Assembly (NCBI GenBank): GCA_964487605.1
Contig: CAZARU010000001.1
Span: forward strand, 1-64,000
Source of the DNA: JAJDAH01 sp964487605
GTDB taxonomy: Bacteria; Myxococcota_A; Polyangia; Polyangiales; Polyangiaceae
Length of the DNA stretch: 64,000 nt
Direction: 5' to 3'
The translations under genes were made by a program, and so were the position numbers. Within the stretch, counting starts at the first letter, position 1. Every line of letters starts with the position of its first letter. The notes under the pieces are model-generated. The model searched no databases. It saw only the letters and a list, made by a program, of their open reading frames with translations, and was not told where the DNA came from. Positions 34,901 to 41,654 of the stretch are shown here, one piece after another.

Positions 34901-35270
34901 TCGGTGCGAAGTGACGACGCGGACTTGCGTTCCGTCGACGGGCCGATGCGTGGACGGCGATACCGCGGTCGAGGACTCGACGGGGAAGACGCCCTGCGCG
35001 CCGTACCTGTGTCTGGCCGGTGCATGCCGCACGGAGTGCTCGCGCTCCGAAGAGTGCAGCTCCGACCACGTCTGTGACCCCGCGACCAAGAGCTGCATCG
35101 CGAGCGACTCGTCTGCGGGCCCCACCGACGAGGGTGGGTGTGGCTGTCACGTCCCCGGGACGGGCGGCCGGTGGCCTACGCTCGCGTCCGTCGCGCTGCT
35201 CCTGCTGGTGCCGCTGCGCCGTCGAAGCCCATCCCGCCTCAAGCGACCGCTCCCGCGGCGTGCACACTGA
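31977..35270 (+). CDS. Kelch/Cys-repeat lipoprotein with MYXO-CTERM tail
   Basis: 1097 residues from ATG 31977. The signal peptide ends VLACACSS (lipobox-like). Residues about 50-250 form a beta-rich N-terminal domain. A Kelch-type propeller follows (about 255-560) with six blades marked by WEWDGSGW, WEWSGSAW, WEWNGTVW, WTWNGSSW, WEWDGSSW and WEYH, each with RGRxVLFGG. From about 563 to 1050 are Dickkopf-like Cys units (CVDGVCC repeated, CxxSCxxxxxC). The end has GCGCHVPG, a hydrophobic span (WPTLASVALLLLVPL) and an Arg-rich tip, the MYXO-CTERM sorting signal. It should be exposed on the cell surface. Having a lipobox as well as MYXO-CTERM is unusual. Confidence 0.9.
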   Translation: MARRAAWPVIAVLACACSSDGDARPDRGELPPPSVTAAERASLHAIRLLVAPDPALGALFAGNARGFDVAPLARHEAAWRRQADGWSGLTATAGASADEAVSVALGGIERLSVRIRLDDAGETRGALVDGAIVHRNARSSTDLALAASDTLVEVALVLHDASAPTEHSWSVEPGHGLTASAEPGAALTFRDVAGRARLRMAPLVAFDRAGRRRHLPAAWDGERLSVRVDPSGLEYPILVDPAIESVVWDERFPATNPGPRTEHSVAYDSVRRRVVLFGGRYEPPPTPPPQLPVVYGDTWEWDGSGWTRRSTTGPAPRHFATVAFDSARGRTVLFGGSDALGGFLGDTWEWSGSAWTRVATTGPSSRNAAATAYDGARGRVVLFGGFGCVDPPACSTNDFLSDTWEWNGTVWSQAAASGPPRRNAAGFAHDRLRSRTVLFGGYGCTNPPACTASSFLGDTWTWNGSSWTQASTTGPAPRNLLGVGYDPARGRTIVFGGAGNAGGGNFNDTWEWDGSSWSQTATMGPAWRSSGVAAFDEDRGRLVLFGGADFATTFEDTWEYHARGGACATAAECDTGACVDGVCCESAVCGTCEACNLLNTPGLCSVVTNAQDLDSCALSCASATETALRCDATGSCVATSSVSCGDYVCASPTVCATSCTSEAQCVPDAHCRGTDGTCVPDLANGAACAGAAQCVSGHCVDGVCCATACDGGCESCAASFKAGGPDGTCGPIRAGDDPDGNCTTDAPESCQQTGSCDGNGKCALYASATPCGATACAGGTVTGYLCNGAGICNSSSAPCAPYASCDGAACATSCNSNSDCVATAYCDGASQRCLSAKGDGQPCAIAAECGSGHCVDGVCCNTECTGQCAACNEPSRAGRCTAVTGAPRAGRPACAGTGGECAGACNGASADSCSYPGGETSCGQATCSEGIERSSACGGNGVCVGNADVQCSKYACGSTACKTSCATDGDCALGFRCEVTTRTCVPSTGRCVDGDTAVEDSTGKTPCAPYLCLAGACRTECSRSEECSSDHVCDPATKSCIASDSSAGPTDEGGCGCHVPGTGGRWPTLASVALLLLVPLRRRSPSRLKRPLPRRAH

Positions 35271-35293
35271 AGCCAGGACATCCCTCCCTTCGT

Positions 35294-35434
35294 CCAGGAC
35301 TCGCTGACAACGGTCCAGGACACGCAGTAGACTCCCCAGGACACGCAGTAGGCTCCCCAGGACAGGCAGTAGACTTCCCAGGACACGCAGTAGACTCCCC
35401 AGGACATGCAGTAGCCTCGCCAGGACACCCGGAG
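35294..35434 (+). repeat. 21-bp tandem repeat, seven units
   Basis: Units start at 35294, 35315, 35336, 35357, 35378, 35399 and 35420, each beginning CCAGGACACGCAGTAG with small changes. The first and last are more diverged. The array fills the gap between the Kelch gene and the next gene. The exact 21-base period keeps a 7-codon phase on the minus strand (SWGVYCV-like repeats) but no gene starts there. It could affect transcription or simply be a slippage product. Confidence 0.9.
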
Positions 35435-35477
35435 GGGTCACTTGCCCGGTCCCTGCGTCCAAATTCCGTCCCGGACC

Positions 35478-36299
35478 ATGCCGCCCGCGAAGAACCCACC
35501 GACGAGCGAGACGGCGACGGCGCCACCGCGCGGCGCGGAGCTCGAGAAGTGGACGCCCGCGGCTCTAGCGCTTCGCGGAGCGCGGATGCCGACCTCGATG
35601 CCGCTGCACACGATGCTGGAAGAGGCGGTGAGCGTCGCGGCGTTCGTGCGCCGCAGGTGGAAGGCGAAGCGGGACGCGCGCGGGCGCGTCGTGACGCCGG
35701 GGCTCGAGCTGCTCGGCTCGAACCTTCCGGCGACCATCGGGGACGACGTGCTGGAGCTGCGGAACGCCCTGGAGGCGGCGGACACCGCCTATCGTGTCGC
35801 GCGCCCGATGCCGCTCGACCAGACCGCCGTGAGGCGTGCGCGAGCGGTGCTGAGCTCGCTCCGCGCAACGCTGCAGTACGTGAACCGCGCGGGCGATTCG
35901 CGCACCGCGACGGTGCAGCGCCTGGATCCGATCTCGAAGGCGGTCACGCACTACGCACTGGCCATGACCCTCGACCTCCACGCCGAACGCGCCCACCGAA
36001 ACCGCGCCCTGCTCGCCGGCCTGGGCACGTTCGACGTCGCGCTCATCGAGGAAGCACGCACCCTGGCGGCCCAGCTCCGCGATCGGCTCCCCTCCCGACG
36101 AATGGGAACCGAGGCGCTCCACGCACAGGACCTGCGCGTGCGCATCGCAGCGTTGCTCGCCGAGCGGGTGCGCGAGGTTCGCGCCGCCGCGCAGCTCGTC
36201 TTTCGCGATCACCCCAAGATCGCCCGCGAGGCGACCAGTGGCTACGAGCGGCAACGCCGCGCGAAGTCACGGAAGGCGAAGCGGGCGAGCAAGACGTAG
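35478..36299 (+). CDS. helical protein of unknown function
   Basis: 273 residues from ATG 35478 (ATG 35442 is also in frame, close to the tandem repeat). Largely alpha-helical and rich in Ala, Arg and Leu: MLEEAVSVAAFVRRRWKAKR, NLPATIGDDVLELRNALEAA, AVRRARAVLSSLRATLQYVN, and the Lys/Arg-rich end YERQRRAKSRKAKRAS. No signal peptide or membrane span, so probably cytoplasmic. I recall similar proteins in Polyangia, often in several copies, but know no function. A basic C-terminus might bind nucleic acid. Confidence 0.7.
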   Translation: MPPAKNPPTSETATAPPRGAELEKWTPAALALRGARMPTSMPLHTMLEEAVSVAAFVRRRWKAKRDARGRVVTPGLELLGSNLPATIGDDVLELRNALEAADTAYRVARPMPLDQTAVRRARAVLSSLRATLQYVNRAGDSRTATVQRLDPISKAVTHYALAMTLDLHAERAHRNRALLAGLGTFDVALIEEARTLAAQLRDRLPSRRMGTEALHAQDLRVRIAALLAERVREVRAAAQLVFRDHPKIAREATSGYERQRRAKSRKAKRASKT

Positions 36300-36456
36300 G
36301 CGGGGACCGGAGGCACGCACTCGGCGGTGTTCACGACGGCCTCGAACCGCGCGGGGAACGCTCGGGGCGCGTGGGTGGCGAGACGGTCGTACGAGCGCGA
36401 GCGGCGGCCGCCGATCGGAGTGTCGGGCGCGACGGCCGAACCGCGGCGCCGTTCCC

Positions 36457-37014
36457 CTACGCCTCCGGAAACACGTCCGCGAGCCGAACCTTCACGTCCG
36501 AAAAGTCTCGGAGAGCGAGCGTGGCGGTACGGTCGTGCTCGACGATGTCCTGGTACGCGCCGTCTCTGGGGGCGCGGTACACGGTGACGGCCTGCCGCTC
36601 CACGTCCACGACCCAGACCTCCGGCACGTCCGACTCGGCGTACAGGGGAACCTTCACGCTTCGGTCGTAGGCGAGCGACGACACGCCGACCTCGACGACC
36701 AGGTGAGCCCGCGTCGGATGATCGTCCACGTAGTTGCCGGGCGGCACGACGGAGACGTCGGGCTCGGGCTCGGATTCGTCCGACGCGGCCCACGGTAGCT
36801 GCACGGAGACTTCCGCCCTGCCCACGAGCTGGGGTGTGAGGATCATGGTGAGCTTGCGGAGCACCGCTCCGTGTCTTGCCCCCTGCGGATTCACGGCGAC
36901 GAGCATTCCATAGATGAGTTCCAGGCGCGCGTCCGGCTCGAAGAAGCCTCCCGACACGAGATGGTCGTACTGCACCCGCGTCATCCCGCGCAGCGGGACG
37001 CTTGCCAGAGCCAT
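36457..37014 (-). CDS. Uma2 (DUF820) family endonuclease-like protein
   Basis: 185 residues from ATG 37014; ATG 37032 is a possible earlier start. The Uma2 core is intact: LRGMTRVQYDHLVSGGFFEP, RLELIYGMLVAVNPQGARHG, SEPEPDVSVVPPGNYVDDHP, then LVVEVGVSSLAYDRSVKVPL and PEVWVVDVERQAVTVYR. The D...E-x-V...K pattern (Asp of PEPDVSVV, Glu of VVEV, Lys of DRSVK) is the PD-(D/E)XK nuclease core. These proteins are widespread with largely unknown roles. A decayed paralogue lies at 39060-39585. Confidence 0.85.
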   Translation of the reverse strand: MALASVPLRGMTRVQYDHLVSGGFFEPDARLELIYGMLVAVNPQGARHGAVLRKLTMILTPQLVGRAEVSVQLPWAASDESEPEPDVSVVPPGNYVDDHPTRAHLVVEVGVSSLAYDRSVKVPLYAESDVPEVWVVDVERQAVTVYRAPRDGAYQDIVEHDRTATLALRDFSDVKVRLADVFPEA

Positions 37015-37251
37015 TTCATCCGGGCGCAACATGCTGCAGCGGAAACGATAGCGTGATGCGAACGGATTCGCCATCCGAGGGCCACCAGGGCGCGCAAGCG
37101 TCGGCACCTCGCGGCGAATCGGTCACGGGAGCGGGAGAGCGCGGTTCAGCGCCGTTGATCGGCGGAAACTGACGTTCGCCTAGCGGGCACGGCGCGCTGG
37201 CTTCGTCCTGCGGCACGCGCGACGGAGCGTACGCCGGCGCGATGCTCGATA

Positions 37252-37369
37252 GACCGCACCATCGCCCTCCGCGCTCCACTCGACCCCGTGCTCGTCGCCG
37301 TCGCGTGCGCCGATCTCCTCGGTATCCAGGAGCGGGAGCGGCAGCCGATGGGCGCCGCGGACGGCGCCG
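37252..37369 (+). pseudogene. truncated 5' copy of the lipoprotein gene at 43858
   Basis: The block repeats the region around the start of the lipoprotein gene at 43858-45537. First it copies 27 bases upstream of that gene (ACCGCACCATCGCCCTCCGC...). Then, after about 60 missing bases that included the start codon, it copies the signal-peptide end and first mature residues (LVAVACADLLGIQERERQPM). It breaks off at the edge of repeat R copy 3. It cannot be translated normally. Confidence 0.75.
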
Positions 37370-37481
37370 TGTCGTTCCCGTGTCGTTCCTTCGTGCAGGT
37401 GCGAGTGCGGCGTACACTTCGGCGCGGCGCGACGTGGAAGGGTTGCCGCGTGGGTTCGAGGGATCGGACGTCCTCTGCGCC
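37370..37481 (+). repeat. dispersed repeat R, copy 3
   Basis: The copy closely matches copy 4 in the core (TCGTTCCCGTGTCG, GGCGCGGCGCGACGTGGAAG, GGTTGCCGCGTGGGTTCGA, then GGATCGGACGTC). It begins exactly where the duplicated lipoprotein 5' fragment ends, which suggests the element joined there by insertion or recombination. The whole stretch 37033-37515 holds no intact gene. Confidence 0.7.
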
Positions 37482-37515
37482 GCCGGAGGGCGAGTGCGCG
37501 TGAAAAACTCCCGGC

Positions 37516-38139
37516 TCAGCGCGTGGACCACGTCGCGCCGTCCAGATGCGGAAGGTTGCCACCGGTCGGCACTACGCGCCGCGCCCACGCACACTCGCCA
37601 TCGATGCACTGCGTCGGTCCGAGGGCGTCGGAGAACAGCATCTCGCACGAGGCGCAAGGCTCGCCGGCGGGACAGTCGCATGAAGCGGCGCACTCCGAGC
37701 GGTCGGGATGGCAGAACGCTCCCTGGACGCATTCGCTCTCGGGGTTGCACGGAGTGTCGAGCCCGCCTGCGCATTCCGCCCCACCGAGATCGCAGGTGAC
37801 GCAGCGACTCCGCGTAGTGATGAAGCCGCTGGTGCAGAGAACCTGCTCGCCGTCGTCGCAGGCGTAGCCGACCCCCGGCCCGCAGAGGGGGTGCGGGGTC
37901 GTTTCGAGCGCACAGAACGCGAACCCATCGACGACCTTGCAGTGGGCAGCGCTGATGCAGCCGTCGCGATACCAAGCAATCTCGCCCCCAGAGCGCTCGC
38001 CGCAGCTCTCGGCAACGTTGCCGCGACACCGAACGTCGCCCACGTCGCACGGCGTCCGCCGGCATCCATGCAGCGACAGGACCGCCACCGAGACCGCCAC
38101 TAGACGACCGCCGAGCGCGCGTCGGTCCTCACGAAGCAT
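37516..38139 (-). CDS. Cys-rich lipoprotein
   Basis: 207 residues from ATG 38139. The signal peptide (LGGRLVAVSVAVLSLHGC) ends in a lipobox-like site. The mature part has about 24 cysteines, e.g. CDVGDVRCRGNVAESCGER, HCKVVDGFAFCALE, CNPESECVQGAFCHPDRSEC, followed by CDCPAGEPCASCEM. The pattern has the feel of EGF/Dickkopf-like disulfide modules but is not a clean repeat. It overlaps the small upstream ORF by 40 bp. Surface protein of unknown function. Confidence 0.8.
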   Translation of the reverse strand: MLREDRRALGGRLVAVSVAVLSLHGCRRTPCDVGDVRCRGNVAESCGERSGGEIAWYRDGCISAAHCKVVDGFAFCALETTPHPLCGPGVGYACDDGEQVLCTSGFITTRSRCVTCDLGGAECAGGLDTPCNPESECVQGAFCHPDRSECAASCDCPAGEPCASCEMLFSDALGPTQCIDGECAWARRVVPTGGNLPHLDGATWSTR

Positions 38140-38297
38140 CCGTGCTTCAGGCACTCGTCCCGCTCCTGGCGCGTGGGACCGGTGTAGCGATGGAAGCCGA
38201 CGAAGCACGTCTCGCGGGGGATGGAGCAGGCCCGTCGCCGACGGTACCGCTCACGCTCGCGAATGGCGATCGCCACGCTTCGCTCGGGGGACGGCAT
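38100..38297 (-). CDS. small Cys-containing ORF, uncertain
   Basis: 65 residues from ATG 38297: MPSPERSVAIAIRERERYRR, then CSIPRETCFVGFHRYTGPTR and CLKHGCFVRTD. The spacing of four cysteines and the preceding charged helix look like real protein rather than random high-GC translation. It overlaps the lipoprotein start at 38139 in another frame. No signal peptide is visible; the N-terminal part may have been lost near the short direct repeat at 38313-38340. I do not recognise the family. Confidence 0.35.
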   Translation of the reverse strand: MPSPERSVAIAIRERERYRRRRACSIPRETCFVGFHRYTGPTRQERDECLKHGCFVRTDARSAVV

Positions 38298-38611
38298 CCT
38301 CGTCCTTCGACGTCGGAACGTCGGAACGTCGGAACGTCTGTCATCGCGCGCCTCCCCAAGCCGAAACCTTCGTGTAGCAGCGGCGGTCCAGACAGTCAAC
38401 GGTGCACGGCTGACACGGCCCAAGCGCGAGTTCGGCCTCGCGAGCGTGCGCGACGCGCACTCGGGTCTCGTCGTCGCGATGCAACGCACGGCCTCGGCGC
38501 TGCTTCTGCGCAGCCTCTCGCCCGCGTGATACGATCGCACGTGTCCCGCAGCCGCCTCGCGACTTCCTCCGCGTTGCGGACGGGCTCTCGCGCCTCACGT
38601 GCACGATCCGG

Positions 38612-38911
38612 ATGTACATGCTTCCGCTCGGTCCGGAGACGCACACGGGCTCTTTCGACTCGGTCGTCGCGAGCACCGGCCAGGTGTGCGCGCTGAACGA
38701 CGCCCGCGCGTACGAGTGCTGGTCGCTGCTCCGAGAGCATTCCGTGAGCGACGGACCCTACGATTCGATCGCCGTCTCCGCGAGCCGCAAGACGACGTGC
38801 GGCGTGCGGACCGACGCGACGATCGACTGCTGGGGCGACACGAGCGCGGGCCTCATCCATCTGCCACCGGAGCTCCCGTGCGCCAGGTGTCCGGCGCGGG
38901 ACGGCGGCTGA
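38612..38911 (+). pseudogene. RCC1-like propeller fragment
   Basis: 99 residues with two RCC1-like blades: VVASTGQVCALNDARAYECW and DSIAVSASRKTTCGVRTDAT followed by IDCWGDTSAGL. Full proteins of this type have six or more blades plus a signal peptide, as in the array at 45653-51514. This piece has neither. It is an isolated remnant, or a short gene at best. Confidence 0.5.
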
Positions 38912-39059
38912 TGCCATCCGGGGGCCAGGATCGAGCCGGCTCCGTCGGAGAAGTTGAAGGTGCTCCGGCGCTCGCTGTGGCTTGGCGCGGCGGCGCTCTG
39001 GCCACGGAGCGGAGCGCTGAGCGAGCGGCGTGCCGCGGTGCCTCCCGACGCGGCCGCAT

Positions 39060-39585
39060 GGCAGCGTCGTGCCCGCCTACAGCCAGAGTTCGGACGTCGG
39101 CGCACTCGGCGCGGAGCGAGTAGCGCTCGCCGTCCAGGCGGTAGGCCTCGAGCGTGCGCCGCTTCGGGTCGATGATCCAGTAGTAGGCACGCCGGCGCTC
39201 GCGTACTTGTCCCGCTTGACGACGCAATCGAGGCTCGGCCTTGCCGAGACGACCTCGACGATGAGGTCCGGCGCGCCGTAGAAGCCGTCTTCCTTCAGTC
39301 CTCCGAGGCGCTCGGTCGAGATGAACGCGACGCCCGGGCCGACGCCGGTGGGTTCGTCGAGCACGACTTTGATCGCCGCAGGAAAGACCCTGCCGAGGTC
39401 GTGCGCACGAACGAACGTCGTGAGCACCGTCGTCAGCTGGCCGATGACGCTCTGGTGCGCGGGCGTGGCCTGCGCGTCACGTGGATTCTCCCGTCGATGA
39501 CCTCCCAGAGGTTCCCGTCATCGGGCGTCTCGTCCAGGTCCCGATGAGTGAGTGCCCACTGCCATTCGGCGCTGGCGGTGGTCAT
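39060..39585 (-). pseudogene. Uma2-family gene with two frameshifts
   Basis: ATG 39585 opens an Uma2-like sequence (SAEWQWALTHRDLDETPDDG, NLWEVIDGRIHVT). A shift near 39480 is needed to continue with QATPAHQSVIGQLTTVLTTF and GFYGAPDLIVEVVSARPSL. A second shift near 39190 gives YYWIIDPKRRTLEAYRLDGE. All core motifs are recognisable, so inactivation is fairly recent. It ends about 39060. An intact family member is at 36457-37014. Confidence 0.8.
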
Positions 39586-39648
39586 GGAGGGAGACGCAGC
39601 AGGTCCTGACGCAGGTCGAGCCGCCTGGGCAGGCAGACGCGAGGCCGA

Positions 39649-39924
39649 GTGCGGCTCGGCGTCGTCGAGCGAGGCGTCACCGAGGTCGAGCGCGAGCTGA
39701 CCAGGGTTGCTCGCCGTCGCGCGTCGCGCACGGTCGCAGGCGAAGACGTGGTTTCGTGGACGCTCGATGCGAGTGCGTGCGTGGTCGACGAGAGCGTCGT
39801 GCTACCGGACGGCGCGCTTTCGGGAAGTGCCGCCGCCGTGGTGGTCGCCCTCACGTCGTTCCCGCTCGATGCCCCGGGCCACGAACTGCGAATTCATGTC
39901 GGAGCGGGAAAGGGTTGGTTCTGA
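39649..39924 (+). CDS. short ORF of unknown nature
   Basis: 91 residues from GTG 39649 (RLGVVERGVTEVERELTRVA, then VVSWTLDASACVVDESVVLP and AAVVVALTSFPLDAPGHELR). Codon use is gene-like and the sequence is protein-like, but there is no signal peptide, domain or partner, and the stop falls two bases before a pair of TTTCCGGAAC repeats (39926-39935 and 39950-39959). It may be a fragment of a larger gene. Low confidence. Confidence 0.25.
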   Translation: MRLGVVERGVTEVERELTRVARRRASRTVAGEDVVSWTLDASACVVDESVVLPDGALSGSAAAVVVALTSFPLDAPGHELRIHVGAGKGWF

Positions 39925-39964
39925 GTTTCCGGAACGGGACCTGACAGAATTTCCGGAACCCACA

Positions 39965-40164
39965 TGAGGGAGCGTGCCGCGGCGCGGGGAGGCCGGGCCG
40001 GAGGGTGAGTCTTCTTCGCGCGTGCCTCGTGAGCGCGGTGCGCTGAGGTCCGTTGTCGTTCCCGTGTCGCTCCTTGGTGCAGGTGCCAGTGCGGCGTGCA
40101 CTTCGGCGCGGCGCGACGTGGAAGGGTTGCCGCGTGGGTTCGACGGATCGGACGTCGTCTGCGC
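39965..40164 (+). repeat. dispersed repeat R, copy 4 (longest)
   Basis: This copy has the core shared by all four and also the upstream arm shared with copy 2 (TGAGGGAGCGTGCCGCGGCG, then CGGGGAGGCCGGGCCGGAGG and CTCGTGAGCGCGGTGCG). Immediately before it, TTTCCGGAAC occurs twice, 24 bases apart, and contains the palindrome TTCCGGAA, which might mark an element end. No open frame within it is convincing. Confidence 0.7.
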
Positions 40165-40287
40165 TCCCCGGGATCCGCCGGCCCTTGTCGTCGCGGGCGC
40201 AGCCCACGATGGGAAAGCCAGGCCTGCCTGCCCTGGCCGACGCCTGAACCGGCGCGAAGCGGACGACCTCCCTTTTTGCTGTTGCGC

Positions 40288-40848
40288 ATGGCCCCAGTCG
40301 CGCGCAGTCTTTGTGCGGGTCCGGTCAGGGAGGCGCGCGATGGAAGCTCGGAAGCTCGGAGGCTCGGAAACGTCGGCCAGTGCCTGCTCGAGCCGCCGGC
40401 AGACGTGACGCTGCCCCCGCCCGAACCCGCGCCGCTCGCCTTTCCAGAAGGGTTCGACTGCAGCCCGCAGGCACGCGCGGACTTCCTTACCGGCCTACCC
40501 GATCAGGAGCTGTTCCGGTCGCCATCGCCACTCGGACCGCTGACCGCCGAGGGCGTCGCCTGCGTCAGCCAGCTGGTGGACTTCCTGTGCACCGGCGATC
40601 CGCCCAACATCGAGGTGTTCGGGGCACTCGTCGTCTCCCGGTTCGTGGACATGGCTGCGCTCGACCAAGCAGCGGCCATCACCCGGGACGTCTGCATGCC
40701 GGCGTTCATGACCAGCCCTGACCCGGCGACGCGGCAGCGCCAGGGAGAGCTCGTCTGGCGGTTTCTTGACCTGAGCACGCGCCTTCGCCCCTGTGACGCC
40801 GCGACGGGTGAGCTGCTCGGTGAGCCGGCGGAGGAGGAGGAGCCGTGA
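40288..40848 (+). CDS. hypothetical protein upstream of two lipoproteins
   Basis: 186 residues from ATG 40288; upstream codons run through repeat R. The N-terminus (MAPVARSLCAGPVREARDGS) is not a convincing signal peptide and may be an altered start. The rest is well formed: FDCSPQARADFLTGLPDQEL, LTAEGVACVSQLVDFLCTGD, PNIEVFGALVVSRFVDMAAL, RQGELVWRFLDLSTRLRPCD. The paired cysteines suggest export. It overlaps the next gene by GTGA, so three genes (40288-42949) form an operon. Function unknown. Confidence 0.6.
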   Translation: MAPVARSLCAGPVREARDGSSEARRLGNVGQCLLEPPADVTLPPPEPAPLAFPEGFDCSPQARADFLTGLPDQELFRSPSPLGPLTAEGVACVSQLVDFLCTGDPPNIEVFGALVVSRFVDMAALDQAAAITRDVCMPAFMTSPDPATRQRQGELVWRFLDLSTRLRPCDAATGELLGEPAEEEEP

Positions 40849-41654
40849 GCTGCTCGACCTCAATCTCGGGGCGCATCCGCGCGGGCATCGTGGCAACGGT
40901 GGCGTCCTCAATAGGTGGGATTGCGTGCGGTGAGCCGGCCCGGAACGACGACGCCCGCCAGGACGCGGGTGCGCCCGGAGTCTGCGAGCCGGGGCGGCAG
41001 ATCGCCTGCACGTGCGACGGCGGCGGCGTGGGCTTCCAGGTGTGTGGAGACGGAGGCTGGGGGACGTGCTTGGGGTGCGAGAGGCCAGACGGCGGCGCAC
41101 CGGACGGGTCCGACGCCGCCCCCGAGACGGGGACCGACGCGGCGGCGCACCCGGATGACGACCCGTGCCCCGCGGAGCCGCCGTTCGTGAACTGCTCGTC
41201 GACGTGCACCGGCGCGACTCCCGGGTGTGACGTCGGCCCTGGAGCGCTCGGGACGTGCCGGACCGAGTACACGGAGCTGGAGGTCACGGATCCGAGCCTG
41301 CTGCCCCTCGTCATTCGGACGCCGTCGAACCCCGGCGTGGATCCGGGCTGCGTTGCGGTCTGCGGCACCGGGAGCACCGTGTGGGGGATCTCCATTTCGT
41401 TGATCATGCCGAGCACACTGCTGCCCGACGGCGGATGGGGGACGGACCACGCCTTCCGAGTCTCCGTGGCGCCACCATGGAGGATCATCGAGACCCCCGG
41501 GTACAGCCTCTACTGCGAGTGGACGTTCGCCTTCGATGAGTGTCGCGTTCACCCGTACGAAATCGCCACGTTCCAGATCGTCACGACCGATCCCAACGCA
41601 CCGGCGCGCAACGTCCTCATCGAGTGGGTGCCGAAGCCCGCGGAGTGCCCATGA
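40845..41654 (+). CDS. Cys-containing lipoprotein
   Basis: 269 residues from GTG 40845, overlapping the upstream stop. The signal peptide ends SIGGIAC. Next comes a compact Cys segment of the type CEPGRQIACTCDGGGVGFQV, CGDGGWGTCLGC, which is common at the start of myxobacterial lipoproteins. An Asp/Pro linker follows, then a beta-rich domain (LLPLVIRTPSNPGVDPGCVA, HAFRVSVAPPWRIIETPGYS, LYCEWTFAFDEC). It ends by overlapping the next gene (ATGA). Function unknown. Confidence 0.78.
   Translation: MSCSTSISGRIRAGIVATVASSIGGIACGEPARNDDARQDAGAPGVCEPGRQIACTCDGGGVGFQVCGDGGWGTCLGCERPDGGAPDGSDAAPETGTDAAAHPDDDPCPAEPPFVNCSSTCTGATPGCDVGPGALGTCRTEYTELEVTDPSLLPLVIRTPSNPGVDPGCVAVCGTGSTVWGISISLIMPSTLLPDGGWGTDHAFRVSVAPPWRIIETPGYSLYCEWTFAFDECRVHPYEIATFQIVTTDPNAPARNVLIEWVPKPAECP

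Noticed and set aside
35294..35434. CRISPR array
   Set aside because: The units are contiguous 21-bp tandem repeats without spacers, and no cas genes are present.
36300..36456. Possible coding remnant between the helical gene and the Uma2 gene
   Set aside because: A short protein-like stretch on the minus strand has no start, and no family could be recognised.
38341..38676. Minus-strand ORF ending CQPCTVDCLDRRCYTKVSAW
   Set aside because: The Cys-rich end looks protein-like, but most of the frame is Arg-rich, antisense to the RCC1 fragment and without a signal peptide; too weak to annotate.
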